In this document: positions 8,649-17,257 of the stretch, in pieces
Layout: the number at the start of each line of letters is the position of its first letter
Position numbering within the stretch: the first letter of the stretch is position 1
Assembly: GCA_012728835.1 (NCBI GenBank)
Contig: JAAYEJ010000031.1
Location: 1-64,000 of the forward strand
Length of the DNA stretch: 64,000 nt
Reading direction: 5' to 3'
From: Candidatus Brocadiaceae bacterium
Lineage (GTDB): Bacteria > Planctomycetota > Brocadiia > SM23-32
Notes under the pieces: model-generated
What the model was told of the DNA's origin: nothing
Databases searched by the model: none
The model's input: only the letters and a program-made list of their open reading frames with translations
Program-made: the position numbers and the translations under genes

Positions 8649-8873
8649 CTATCGCTCCACCTCGACGAAGGGACGGCCGCGGTAGTAGCCGCAGTTCGGG
8701 CAGACCGCGTGCGGTGTCTTCGGTTGGTTGCAGTTGGTGCAGAAGAACCTCTTCGAACGGCTTCCTTCGGCGCGCGTCCTGGTCGCGCTGGGCAGGTTCG
8801 GGATGCTCAGTGCGTCGTGCGTGCGGCGCTTGCGCTTGCGTTCCTTGCTGGTGCGTCTCTTTGGTACGGCCAC
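8649..8873 (-). CDS. rpmF: 50S ribosomal protein L32
   Basis: 74 aa. N-terminus VAVPKRRTSKERKRKRRTHD is the L32 signature, and a zinc ribbon is formed by Cys45/Cys48 and Cys58/Cys61 (CTNCNQ...CPNCGYY). The GTG at 8873 gives the canonical start; GAGGAC lies upstream. First gene of the leftward fatty-acid operon, linking ribosome and membrane synthesis as in many bacteria. No YceD/DUF177 gene, often found before rpmF, is visible. Confidence 0.97.
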   Translation of the reverse strand: MAVPKRRTSKERKRKRRTHDALSIPNLPSATRTRAEGSRSKRFFCTNCNQPKTPHAVCPNCGYYRGRPFVEVER

Positions 8874-9008
8874 GCTTCGAGTCCTCTTCCAGAGGGAGTA
8901 CGGAAGGGCTGGCGTCCTGCCTACGGTCGGATGCCGCAGAAGCCCGCACCACCACAACCCAAGATGCGCAACTCGGCCGAAGTGCGGCACCGCCCTGCAG
9001 CGCTGGGG

Positions 9009-9038
9009 ATTGTACCCCGACCAGGCGCCACATGTCAA
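9009..9038 (-). promoter_or_regulatory. Sigma70 promoter for the rpmF-plsX-fab operon
   Basis: Perfect -35 TTGACA (9033-9038) and -10 TACAAT (5/6, 9009-9014) with 18-nt spacing, on the minus strand. It is among the best promoter matches in the window and would give a leader of about 130 nt before rpmF. Confidence 0.75.
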
Positions 9039-9147
9039 CCGGAAACGGCGGGCGCCGACCTGACCGGACGGGCGCACGGCCGGGCACGGCAGGCGCACAC
9101 GCCCGCGGCGGCCGGGGTGGTTGGGCAAAAAGTCCGGAGAGTTCTAC

Positions 9148-9177
9148 TTGACGCACTATGGCAGCTACAGATACCAT
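9148..9177 (+). promoter_or_regulatory. Putative promoter for the HNH-repeat gene
   Basis: TTGACG (5/6) and TACCAT (4/6) separated by 18 nt, about 105 nt upstream of the start codon. The same TACCAT -10 form recurs before trpS and before the gene starting at 25661. Confidence 0.45.
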
Positions 9178-9284
9178 GGATCGCATGGTGAGTGTCGGTG
9201 ACCCCACCGACTGAGGGGGATTGATGCCCGGTCGTTTCGTCCGGCCACTGTCCCTGGATTCCTAAGTGCCAGTAGGAAGATGCC

Positions 9285-10067
9285 ATGCCAGCGAAGGGGA
9301 CGGGCTCCGCATGGAGCAAGGAGAAGATTGTCGGCTGCATTCAGGAGTTGCGCAAGAAGGGGGCAGACCTCTCGTACAACTCGATGGCGCGTCGCGAGCA
9401 GGGGCTCCTGGCCGCCGCCAACTACCACTTCGGCAGTTGGGGCAAGGCCGTGGACGCCGCCGGGGTCGACTACGCCCGCGAGGTGCGACGGATCCCCAAA
9501 TGGTCCCAGGAGGCCATCATCGAGGCGATCCAGGCTGCGCATGCACAGGGCGCCGACCTGTGCTGGACCAGCGTGACGCGCGATAAGCGCTACTCCGCCC
9601 TGGCGTACGCGGCCATCCGCGAAAACCAGTTCGGGAGCTGGGATGCCGCCCTGGACGCCGCCGGGCTGGACGCCTCCCAGGTGCGTCGCTACAAGGCATG
9701 GAGCGAGGAGAGGATCGTCAAGGGGATCCGCGAGAGGCGGAAGAAGCGCCAGGCCCTCAACTCCAAGGCGATGCAGGAAGAGGACTCCAAGCTGTTCAAC
9801 GCGGCCCTGAACTACTTCGGGAGCTGGGACAAGGCCCTGATCGCGGCCGGCGTGGCCCCCAAGGACGTCTACCGGCGTCGGCGCTGGAGCCCCGAGATCA
9901 TCAAGGGGGAGATCCGCGGCCTCCAGCGCGAGGGCGAGGACCTGGCGGCGCCGAACATGCGCCGGAACCACTCGGCCCTCTACAGCGCGGCCTGCAAGTA
10001 CTTCGGCACGTGGACGGCCGCCCGGGAGGCGTGCGGCATCCGGAAGAACTACCACAGGAAGAAGTAA
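9285..10067 (+). CDS. Four-copy HNH-endonuclease-associated repeat protein
   Basis: 260 aa built almost entirely of four ~60-residue repeats, starting at Trp10, Trp73, Trp139 and Trp201. Each has the pattern W-S-x-E-x-I...I...GADL...A...FGSW..A..AAG. I recognise this as the repeat attached to HNH homing endonucleases (HNH_repeat, helical and presumed DNA-binding). No HNH nuclease motif or other catalytic domain is present, and the C-terminus is basic (IRKNYHRKK). A DNA-binding role is therefore inferred; the target is unknown. It has its own promoter-like element and sits alone between rpmF and the convergent mgtC-like gene. Confidence 0.75.
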   Translation: MPAKGTGSAWSKEKIVGCIQELRKKGADLSYNSMARREQGLLAAANYHFGSWGKAVDAAGVDYAREVRRIPKWSQEAIIEAIQAAHAQGADLCWTSVTRDKRYSALAYAAIRENQFGSWDAALDAAGLDASQVRRYKAWSEERIVKGIRERRKKRQALNSKAMQEEDSKLFNAALNYFGSWDKALIAAGVAPKDVYRRRRWSPEIIKGEIRGLQREGEDLAAPNMRRNHSALYSAACKYFGTWTAAREACGIRKNYHRKK

Positions 10068-10076
10068 CCCGGGGCC

Positions 10077-10805
10077 TCACCGCCACACGATGCGCGTCAG
10101 TGCCTCCGCCTGGAGGGCGTCGGTCAGCTCCCGGACGACCTGCTCGGCTTCGTCCGGGCGCGTGCGGCGCAGTTCCAGCGTGTAGGTGGTGCCCTGCGGC
10201 TTCCAGTCGAGGTCGTACTCCAGCAGCTCCCAGCCGCGCGTGTGCAGGACCTGCCGGATCCGTGCGATCTGGTCGCCGCTGTGCCCGAAGTGCAGCCGGA
10301 GCCGGGCGTAACGGTCCCGCACGACCATGCCGCGCTCCCAGGCCGCCAGAGTGCGTTGGGCGAACAGCGCCACCAGGAACGTGACGACGGCCCCGAAGAC
10401 GTAGCCGCACCCGAGCGAGAGCCCGATGGCGGCGGTCACCCAGATGGTGGCCGCCGTCGTCAGGCCGCGGATCCGGCGTCCCATCGTGATGATGGCCCCC
10501 GCCCCCAGGAAGCCGATGCCGCTGAGGACCTGTGCCGCCATGCGGCCGGGGTCCGCGCGCACGAGGCCCTCCGAGCCGTAGCCCGCCGCGAGACGGGGCA
10601 TCTGCAGCGACACCAGCATCGCCAGCGTGCAGCCGATGCAGAGCAGGAGGTGGGTGCGCAGGCCGGCCGCGCGGCCGTGCCGCTCCCTCTCCAGGCCGAT
10701 CAGACCGCCCAGGACGGCCGCCAGGAGTATCCGGAACACGGGGTCGAAACCTATGGGGCCCACCGTCTCGCGCAGAAACGGGGCGATCGACGCGATCCAG
10801 TCCAT
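10077..10805 (-). CDS. MgtC/SapB family membrane protein
   Basis: 242 aa. The N-terminal half is hydrophobic with the family signatures GLIGLERERHGRAAGLRTHLLL and SGIGFLGAGAII, followed by further membrane segments (IWVTAAIGLSLGCGYVFGAV). The C-terminal ~85 residues form a soluble domain resembling the ACT-like tail of some members. The family is linked to magnesium homeostasis and acid or low-Mg2+ survival, but transport itself is disputed. Start ATG at 10805 follows AGGAGG at ideal spacing, which rules out a longer in-frame ATG. Convergent with the HNH-repeat gene, 9 nt apart. Confidence 0.9.
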   Translation of the reverse strand: MDWIASIAPFLRETVGPIGFDPVFRILLAAVLGGLIGLERERHGRAAGLRTHLLLCIGCTLAMLVSLQMPRLAAGYGSEGLVRADPGRMAAQVLSGIGFLGAGAIITMGRRIRGLTTAATIWVTAAIGLSLGCGYVFGAVVTFLVALFAQRTLAAWERGMVVRDRYARLRLHFGHSGDQIARIRQVLHTRGWELLEYDLDWKPQGTTYTLELRRTRPDEAEQVVRELTDALQAEALTRIVWR

Positions 10806-10924
10806 GGCATGCCTCCTTATCGGGTGACCGGGCCGGCAGTGCCCTGTCGGGGGCACATCCTGCCATTATAGGGTGCCGGCCGCCTCACCCCGCAATGCCG
10901 GCCGCGCGGCCGTGCCGCCGTTCT

Positions 10925-10953
10925 TTGCCCCGGCCGGAGCCATCTGGTAGAAT
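10925..10953 (+). promoter_or_regulatory. Promoter for the 11022-20228 rightward gene run
   Basis: TTGCCC, 17 nt, then TAGAAT (5/6) with an upstream TGG giving an extended -10. Predicted start near 10960, about 60 nt before the first gene. Confidence 0.5.
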
Positions 10954-11021
10954 CCGCAATGGTCTGCGTGCCGGTGTGTGGAGCTTGCGTGGGCGTGTCT
11001 GCAGCCAAGGGATATTATGCC

Positions 11022-11729
11022 ATGAGGACCGCTCTCTGGGCCGTGGTGTTTTCCGCCGGCGTCGGCTTCGTTCTGGCCGTCTCCATGCGCGTCCCGCCCG
11101 CCCCCGGCGGGCCGGTCGAGCCGGCCCCTGCGGAGCGAGTGGAAGCCGATGCGGCCTCCGCCGAGGCGGAGGCCTCCGCCCAGGCGGAGGGCGCCGCCCA
11201 GGCGGAGGGCGCCGCGGGAGCGGCGGCTGCATGGACGCGGTTCGCCGCGCCGGCCCGGATCATGGTGAGGGCCGAGGACGTGGTGGAGCTGTGCGGACGG
11301 ATGGTGCTGGCGGGCGACGTCCCGAAGTACGTCTGGTGTGAGGACGAGGACGAGGACGAGGAAGAGGGCGCCTCGGAGCAGGCGTGCGATCTGGCGGCGT
11401 CGGCCCGGGACCTTGCCGTCTTCACGTTCGACGTGGAGGAAGCGGGCACATACTACCCGTGGGCGCGGGTCTGGTGGCAGGACTCGTGCGGGAACTCCGT
11501 CGTGATCGGCATCCAGCCGGAGGGCGGCGCTGCGGCCGAGTACGTCGTGCAGGAGGGCGCGAACCGCTGGTGGCTCTGGCTGCCGGTGGCGGGGGCGGAC
11601 GGGGTGCAGTTGCCGCGCGGCACGTGCCGATTGGTGGTGAAGAACCGAGAGGATGGGGCCCGGGTCAGCCGCGTGCTGTTCGCGGGGCGCCGCTACGAGG
11701 CCTACAAACCGGAGACGCCCGAGGGTTGA
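11022..11729 (+). CDS. Secreted protein with Ala/Glu-rich linker and a carbohydrate-binding-like domain
   Basis: 235 aa, no firm family. Residues 1-22 form a signal peptide or anchor (ALWAVVFSAGVGFVLAVSM). A ~45-residue low-complexity stretch of AEA/EGAA units follows, encoded by imperfect GC repeats (about 11155-11228). The rest has YYPWARVWWQDSCGNS, WWLWLPVAG and LVVKNREDGARVSRVLFAG, a pattern I associate with beta-sandwich modules of the CBM6/35 type. A CEDEDEDEEEGASEQAC acidic loop flanked by cysteines interrupts it. The ATG at 11022 is chosen because the promoter's predicted start lies at about 10960. Followed 9 nt later by an S41 protease. Confidence 0.6.
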   Translation: MRTALWAVVFSAGVGFVLAVSMRVPPAPGGPVEPAPAERVEADAASAEAEASAQAEGAAQAEGAAGAAAAWTRFAAPARIMVRAEDVVELCGRMVLAGDVPKYVWCEDEDEDEEEGASEQACDLAASARDLAVFTFDVEEAGTYYPWARVWWQDSCGNSVVIGIQPEGGAAAEYVVQEGANRWWLWLPVAGADGVQLPRGTCRLVVKNREDGARVSRVLFAGRRYEAYKPETPEG

Positions 11730-11738
11730 GCGCACGCG

Positions 11739-12995
11739 ATGAATGACTCGGCCGCGACCCGGCGCCCAGAGCAGACCAGCCAGGACCGCCACCTGCGCGT
11801 CCTTGCGTGGCTCCTGCTCCTGCTCGTGGCCGTTCACTTCGGCTCCTCGCTCCTGCTGCGACCGCCCCGCGCCGAGCGCCTGCGGCTGGCCGCTTTCCGC
11901 GACGCCATGGGGGCGATCGGCGACCTGTACGTGGAGGAGGTCGACCGGGACACCCTCTACCAGGGGGCGATGCGCGGGATGGTGGCCGCCCTGTCGGACC
12001 GATACAGCGCCTACCTGACGCCGGAGCAGAGGGCGCGCCTGAATGAGGACACGGAGGGGAAGTACGCCGGCATCGGCATCATGCTGTTCCCGGCCGACGG
12101 ACGCGCGATCGTCGAGGATGTGTTTCCGGACGGCCCGGCGGCGGCCGCGGGCCTCCAGGCCGGCGACTCGATCGTGCGGATCGACGGCCGGCCCGTGGCG
12201 GACCTGCGGCCGGACCAGATACTGGACATGATCCGCGGGCGGGTGGGCACGTCGGTGGAACTCACACTCGTGCGCCCGCCGCAGGACGAGCCGCTCGCCC
12301 TGACGCTGACCCGCGACAACATCGCCGTCCCCAGCGTGAAGTCTGAGGTGCTGGCGGACAACGTCGGCCTGCTGCGCATCACCTCCTTCAGCCAGAGCAG
12401 CGCCGCCGGCACCCGGGCCGCGCTGGAGGACCTGCAGAAACGCGGCATCGTGGGCCTGGTCCTGGACCTGCGCGGCAACGCCGGCGGGCTGGTGGGCCAG
12501 GCGACGGCCGTCTGCGACATGTTCGTCGAGAGCGGCCTGCTGTTGGCCCAGGAGGGCCGGGGCGGCCGGCGGGAGCCGAACGTCCTGGCGACCCCGGGCA
12601 CCGTTCTGCCCGGCGTCGTGCCCGTGGTCGTGCTCGTGGACGAGGGCACGGCCAGCGCGGCGGAGATCGTCGCGGGGGCGCTGCAGGCACACGGCCGGGC
12701 CACGGTGGTCGGCACCGGCACGGTCGGCAAGGGCGCCGTCAACACCGTGATCCGCCTGCCGGACGGTGCAGGCCTGGTGCTCACGGTGACGCGCTACATG
12801 CTGGCCGGCGGCCGCGCGGTCGACGGCGTGGGGATCACACCGGACGTCCTGGTGGGGGAGATGCCCGCGCTCCCGGAGGGTCTGGAGGCTGCGCAGGTGC
12901 GGGCGTGGGTGATCGAACACCGCAAGAGCGCGCGGGAGGCCCAGATGCGGAAGGCCCTGGAGGTCATCGGCGCGAAGGCGGCCGAGCAGAGGTAA
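11739..12995 (+). CDS. Carboxyl-terminal processing protease (S41)
   Basis: 418 aa membrane-anchored periplasmic protease. One N-terminal membrane segment (VLAWLLLLLVAVHF, about 21-40) is followed by a helical region, then a PDZ domain (about 105-185; GIGIML...GPAAAAGLQAGDSIVRIDG). The S41 catalytic core follows, with nucleophile Ser306 in DEGTASAAEIVAGAL and general-base Lys331 in GTVGKGAVN. Family members trim C-termini of envelope proteins. The gene lies 9 nt after the secreted protein and 3 nt before pyk, so it is probably cotranscribed. Confidence 0.92.
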   Translation: MNDSAATRRPEQTSQDRHLRVLAWLLLLLVAVHFGSSLLLRPPRAERLRLAAFRDAMGAIGDLYVEEVDRDTLYQGAMRGMVAALSDRYSAYLTPEQRARLNEDTEGKYAGIGIMLFPADGRAIVEDVFPDGPAAAAGLQAGDSIVRIDGRPVADLRPDQILDMIRGRVGTSVELTLVRPPQDEPLALTLTRDNIAVPSVKSEVLADNVGLLRITSFSQSSAAGTRAALEDLQKRGIVGLVLDLRGNAGGLVGQATAVCDMFVESGLLLAQEGRGGRREPNVLATPGTVLPGVVPVVVLVDEGTASAAEIVAGALQAHGRATVVGTGTVGKGAVNTVIRLPDGAGLVLTVTRYMLAGGRAVDGVGITPDVLVGEMPALPEGLEAAQVRAWVIEHRKSAREAQMRKALEVIGAKAAEQR

Positions 12996-12998
12996 GCC

Positions 12999-14423
12999 AT
13001 GCAGCCGACCCGCACGAAGATCGTCGCCACCGTCGGGCCGGCGTCGTCCTCGCCGGAGGCCATCGCCGCGCTGATCGCCGCGGGGGTGGACGTGTTCCGG
13101 CTGAACTTCTCGCACGGCACGCGCGAGACGCACGGCCGGGCCATCGAGGTGATCCGGACGGCCGCCGAGCGGGCCGGCCAGCCCGTCGGCATCCTGCAGG
13201 ACCTGCAGGGGCCGCGGATCCGCACGGGGCTCCTGCGGGGCCATGAGCCCGTCGAACTCCGCGCGGGCGATGAGGTCGTGCTCAGGCCGGGGGACTTCAA
13301 GGGCGACGCACGCACGATCGCCGTCAGTTACGAGGGGCTGGCCCGGGACCTGAACCCGGGCGACTCCGTGCTGCTGAGCGACGGCCTGCTGGAGCTTCGG
13401 GTCCTGGAGGCGGACGAGGTCCGGGCCCGCTGCAGGGTCGTCCTGGGCGGCCTGCTGGGTGAGCGCAAGGGCATCAACCTGCCGGGCGTGCGCCTGGGCA
13501 TCTCGGCGCCGACCGAGAAGGACCTGGAGGACCTGCGTTTCGGCCTGGAGCGGGGCGTCGACTACGTGGCGTTGAGCTTCGTGGAGAGCGGCGACGACGT
13601 GGCGCGGCTGAGGCGCGAGATGACGGCGTGCGGCGCGCCCGACGTCCCGGTCATCGCCAAGATCGAGCGCCCGCAGGGCGTCGAGAACCTGGAGGGCATC
13701 CTGGACGTGGCCGGCGGCGTCATGGTGGCCCGCGGCGACCTGGGCATCGAGATCCCCGCCGAAGCGGTGCCGGCCGTGCAGAAGCAGATCATCCGCGCGG
13801 CCAATCGGCGCGGCCGGCCGGTCATCACGGCCACGCAGATGCTCGAGTCCATGATCAGTGCGCCGCGCCCGACGAGGGCGGAGGCGTCCGACGTGGCCAA
13901 CGCCATCCTGGACGGCACCGACGCAGTGATGCTCAGCGGGGAGACGTCCATGGGGCGCTATCCGGTGGAGTCGGTGCGGATGATGGAGCGCATCGCGTGC
14001 CACACCGAGCGGCTTCGGCGCGAGCGGCCCGACGCCGCGCCGGACTTCATCACGACGAGGCATACGGAGTTCGCGCTGGCCGGGGCGGCCTGCCTGATCG
14101 CCGATCAACTCGGGGCGGCGGGCATCGTGCCCTTCACGACCTCCGGGGCCACGGCCTGCTTCGTGTCGCAGCGGCGTCCGGCGGCGCCGATCTACGCGTT
14201 GACTCCCGAACCGGCCGTCTACAACCGTATGACCCTCCTGTGGGGCGTGCGGCCGGTGATGCTGGAGCGGTTCGACAACACCGACGAGATGGTGCAGCGG
14301 GGCGAGGAGCGCCTGCGGGAACTCGGCCTGGTCAGCGCCGGCGAGAGGGTCGTCTACATCGCCGGGGCGCGCACGAACACCCCCGGCGGCACCGACATGC
14401 TGAAGATCCATCGTTTCGAGTAG
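12999..14423 (+). CDS. pyk: Pyruvate kinase
   Basis: 474 aa, standard bacterial length; transfers phosphate from phosphoenolpyruvate to ADP in the last glycolytic step. N-terminal TKIVATVGPASSSPEAIAALI and FRLNFSHGTRETH, active-site Lys221 in VIAKIERPQGVENLE, RGDLGIEIPAE, and the signature MLESMISAPRPTRAEASDVAN (seen across 13841-13903) are present. The C-terminal allosteric-type domain ends with a GGTDMLKIHRF strand. Starts 3 nt after the protease stop. Confidence 0.97.
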   Translation: MQPTRTKIVATVGPASSSPEAIAALIAAGVDVFRLNFSHGTRETHGRAIEVIRTAAERAGQPVGILQDLQGPRIRTGLLRGHEPVELRAGDEVVLRPGDFKGDARTIAVSYEGLARDLNPGDSVLLSDGLLELRVLEADEVRARCRVVLGGLLGERKGINLPGVRLGISAPTEKDLEDLRFGLERGVDYVALSFVESGDDVARLRREMTACGAPDVPVIAKIERPQGVENLEGILDVAGGVMVARGDLGIEIPAEAVPAVQKQIIRAANRRGRPVITATQMLESMISAPRPTRAEASDVANAILDGTDAVMLSGETSMGRYPVESVRMMERIACHTERLRRERPDAAPDFITTRHTEFALAGAACLIADQLGAAGIVPFTTSGATACFVSQRRPAAPIYALTPEPAVYNRMTLLWGVRPVMLERFDNTDEMVQRGEERLRELGLVSAGERVVYIAGARTNTPGGTDMLKIHRFE

Positions 14424-14441
14424 GTCCGGCGGAGGAACGCG

Positions 14442-16283
14442 ATGCGGCGGCGGACGGCCATGCGGGGGGCGGCGGTGCTCTGCGCGGGCGCGCTGCTGGC
14501 CCTATGGGCGTCGGCGTGCTCGAACAACCCCTACGAACGGCCCGGCCACAGGAAGGTCTGGTACACCGTCATCGGCGAGGACCCGCACGGCCTCGATCCC
14601 GTGCGCGCCGGCGACACCCTTTCCGGCGGCATCATCGCGCAGATCTACGACTGCCTGTATGAGTACCACTACCTGAAGCGCCCCTACGAACTCGTGCCCT
14701 GCCTGGCCGAGACGATGCCGCAGGTCTCCGAGGACGGTCTCGTCTACACCATCCCGCTGAAGCGGGGTGTCCGCTTCCACGACGATCCGTGCTTCCCGGG
14801 CGGCAAGGGGCGGGAGGTCGTCGCCGAGGACGTCGTCTACGCGATCAAACGGCTGGCGGACAAGAACAACCAGCCGCGGGGCTGGTGGCTGCTGGAGGGC
14901 AAGGTGGTGGGGCTGGACGCCTTCCACGAGGAGTCCCTGGAGGCGGACGAGCGGGCGATGGACTACGGCCGGCCGGTGGAGGGCCTGCGCGCGATCGACA
15001 GCCACTCCCTGGAGATCCGCCTGACCGAGCCCTACCCCCAGCTCAAGTACGCCCTGGGCATGACCTACACCGCTCCGGTCGCGCGGGAGGCGGTCGAGTT
15101 CTACGGCGAGGACTTCGTGAACCATCCCGTCGGCACCGGCGCCTTCCGGCTCAAGGAGTGGAGCAAGCGCTGGCGGCTGATCCTGGAGCGCAACCCGACC
15201 TATCGCCAGGACGACTACCCGCACGAGGGCGAGCCGGGCGACCGCGAGGCCGGCCTGCTGGATGCCGCCGGCACGCGACTGCCGATCGTCGACGAGGTCC
15301 ACTACACCATCGTGCGCGAGTCGCAGCCCATGTGGCTCTACTTCAAGCAGGGCTACCGCGACACCTCCGGGGTGAGCAAGGACAACTTCGCCGAGGCGGT
15401 CACGACGGCCCGCACGCTGACGCCGGGCTTCGTGCGCAAAGGGGTGCGGCTGATCAAGACCTCGGAGATGGACGTCTACTACGTCGGCTTCAACATGAAG
15501 GACCCCGTCGTCGGCGCCAACAAGGCGCTGCGGCAGGCCATGAGCCTGGCGTACGATACGGAGTGGCGCATCGAGCACATGATGAACGGGCGGGCCATCT
15601 CGGCGCAGAGCCCCATCCCGCCCGGCATGTTCGGCTACGACCCCGAGTTCCGGAATCCCTACAAGGGCCCCGACGCGGAGGCCGCTGCGCGGAAGCTGAC
15701 GGAGGCGGGCTTCCCGGGCGGGACCGGGCCGGACGGCCGCCCGCTGCAGGTCTCCTATGACATCGGCTCGGCAGACCCCGCGGCCCGACAGAACGCTCTG
15801 GCGTTCGCCGAGGACATGGCGAGGATCGGCATCAGGGTGGAGATCATCACCAACACCTGGAGCGAGTTCCTGGACAAGCTCCAGAACGGCCGCACGCAGG
15901 TCTTCAATGTCGGATGGGTCCTGGACTATCCCGATCCGGAGAACTTCCTGCAACTGCTCTACGGCCCCAACAAGGCGCCGGGGCCGAACGGAACCAGCTA
16001 CGACAACCCCGAGTTCAACGAGCTGTTCGACCGGATGAAGACCATGCATGACGGCCCCGAGCGGTACGCCCTGGTGCGCCGGATGGTCGAGATCGTCTGC
16101 GAGGACGCCCCCTGGGTTCCGAGCGTGCACGCCCTCAGCTACATCCTGGTGCACCAGTGGGTGCGCAACTACAAGCCGCACGGCATGACCGGGAGCTTCC
16201 TGAAGTACGTGGACGTCGACGTGAGCCTGCGCGATCGGCTGCGTCTGGAATGGAACCGGCCCGGGGCGGGGGAGGGCCTATGA
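14442..16283 (+). CDS. Peptide ABC transporter substrate-binding lipoprotein (SBP family 5)
   Basis: 613 aa. A lipoprotein signal is seen (LLALWASAC, acylated Cys26). The mature protein has the family 5 layout: VRAGDTLSGGIIAQIYDCLYEYH, GLVYTIPLKRGVRFHDDP, HPVGTGAFRLKEWSKRWRLI, ALRQAMSLAYDTEWRIEHM and FNVGWVLDYPDPENFLQLLYG. It captures oligopeptides or similar solutes outside the inner membrane and delivers them to the permeases encoded next. GGAGGAACGCG precedes the ATG. The stop overlaps the first permease start (ATGA). Confidence 0.93.
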   Translation: MRRRTAMRGAAVLCAGALLALWASACSNNPYERPGHRKVWYTVIGEDPHGLDPVRAGDTLSGGIIAQIYDCLYEYHYLKRPYELVPCLAETMPQVSEDGLVYTIPLKRGVRFHDDPCFPGGKGREVVAEDVVYAIKRLADKNNQPRGWWLLEGKVVGLDAFHEESLEADERAMDYGRPVEGLRAIDSHSLEIRLTEPYPQLKYALGMTYTAPVAREAVEFYGEDFVNHPVGTGAFRLKEWSKRWRLILERNPTYRQDDYPHEGEPGDREAGLLDAAGTRLPIVDEVHYTIVRESQPMWLYFKQGYRDTSGVSKDNFAEAVTTARTLTPGFVRKGVRLIKTSEMDVYYVGFNMKDPVVGANKALRQAMSLAYDTEWRIEHMMNGRAISAQSPIPPGMFGYDPEFRNPYKGPDAEAAARKLTEAGFPGGTGPDGRPLQVSYDIGSADPAARQNALAFAEDMARIGIRVEIITNTWSEFLDKLQNGRTQVFNVGWVLDYPDPENFLQLLYGPNKAPGPNGTSYDNPEFNELFDRMKTMHDGPERYALVRRMVEIVCEDAPWVPSVHALSYILVHQWVRNYKPHGMTGSFLKYVDVDVSLRDRLRLEWNRPGAGEGL

Positions 16284-17257
16284 CGGCCTACGTCATCCGG
16301 CGGCTGCTCTACACCATCCCGCTGGTGCTGGGGGTGTGCCTGTTCACGTTCGTCCTGTTCGAGTGGATCGTGCCGCCGGAGGTGCGCGCGGCGCAGGCGA
16401 TCGGCCGGCATGCCACCGCCGAGGCGATTCAGAAGGAGATCCGCAAGCGGGGATGGGACAAGGGGCTCGTCTGGAACGCCCGGGCCGAAGGGGTCCAGCG
16501 CCTGACCGACACGCGTTTCGCCCGCCACATGTCCCGACTGCTCCTGTTCCGCTTCGGGCGCACGGAGAAGACCCACGAGGACATCGGGCAGGCGATCCTG
16601 CGGGGGATGGTGCCGTCGCTGACGCTCACCCTGCCGATCTTCGTGCTCGGCCTGTTCACGGGCCTGTGCCTGTCGCTGGGCGTCGCCTACGTCCGGGGGA
16701 CGGTTCTGGACCTGGCGGGCGTGGTGGTCTGCGTGGCCTTCATGTCGGTCTCCATCCTGGTGTACATCATCGTCGGCCAGCTCCTCCTGGCGCAGTACTT
16801 GCGGTTCTTCCCGATCTACGGCTTCGCGCGCGGGTTCGGCGTGTTGCGTTTCCTGCTCCTGCCCGTGCTGATCGGCGTCGTGAAGGGCCTGGGCGACGAC
16901 GTGCGGTTCTACCGCACCATCCTGCTGGAGGAGATGACCCGCGACTACGTGCGCACCGCGCGCGCCAAGGGCCTGACGGAGACCGCCGTGCTGTTCCGGC
17001 ACGTGCTGAAGAACGCGATGATCCCGGTGCTCACCCGCACGGTGATCGCGATCCCGTTCCTGTTCCTGGGGTCGCTGCTGCTGGAGAGCTTCTTCGGAAT
17101 CCCGGGGCTGGGCAGCATGACCGTGGAGGCGGTGAACAACGGCGACACCGACGTGATGGCCGCCATGGTCTACATCGGCGCGCTGCTCTTCGCCTTCGGC
17201 AACCTGTTGACGGACATCAGCTACACGATCGCCGACCCTCGCATCCGACTGCAATGA
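16280..17257 (+). CDS. Peptide ABC transporter permease (OppB-like)
   Basis: 325 aa inner-membrane permease. The N-terminal anchor [22 protein letters not shown] is typical of OppB/DppB; a periplasmic insert spans about 35-110. The remaining membrane segments carry the EAA coupling loop [25 protein letters not shown] and [20 protein letters not shown] overlaps tie it to the binding protein upstream and to the second permease downstream. Confidence 0.93.
   Translation: MTAYVIRRLLYTIPLVLGVCLFTFVLFEWIVPPEVRAAQAIGRHATAEAIQKEIRKRGWDKGLVWNARAEGVQRLTDTRFARHMSRLLLFRFGRTEKTHEDIGQAILRGMVPSLTLTLPIFVLGLFTGLCLSLGVAYVRGTVLDLAGVVVCVAFMSVSILVYIIVGQLLLAQYLRFFPIYGFARGFGVLRFLLLPVLIGVVKGLGDDVRFYRTILLEEMTRDYVRTARAKGLTETAVLFRHVLKNAMIPVLTRTVIAIPFLFLGSLLLESFFGIPGLGSMTVEAVNNGDTDVMAAMVYIGALLFAFGNLLTDISYTIADPRIRLQ

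Larger units (their letters stand above)
8874..9284. other. 411-nt intergenic region between divergent units
   Basis: No gene seen. It holds the leftward rpmF-fab promoter (9009-9038) with a roughly 130-nt leader, and a rightward promoter-like element (9148-9177) for the HNH-repeat gene. No clear leader peptide or riboswitch is visible in the rpmF leader. Confidence 0.6.

Noticed and set aside
10959-11021. Upstream in-frame start for the secreted protein
   Set aside because: The predicted promoter -10 at 10948-10953 puts the transcript start at about the same place, and the later ATG begins directly at the signal peptide.
10866-14411. Very long open frame on the minus strand (over 1100 codons)
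   Set aside because: It lies opposite the S41 protease and pyruvate kinase genes, both of which have intact catalytic motifs. Composition is Arg/His/Pro-rich, as expected from a reversed high-GC gene.
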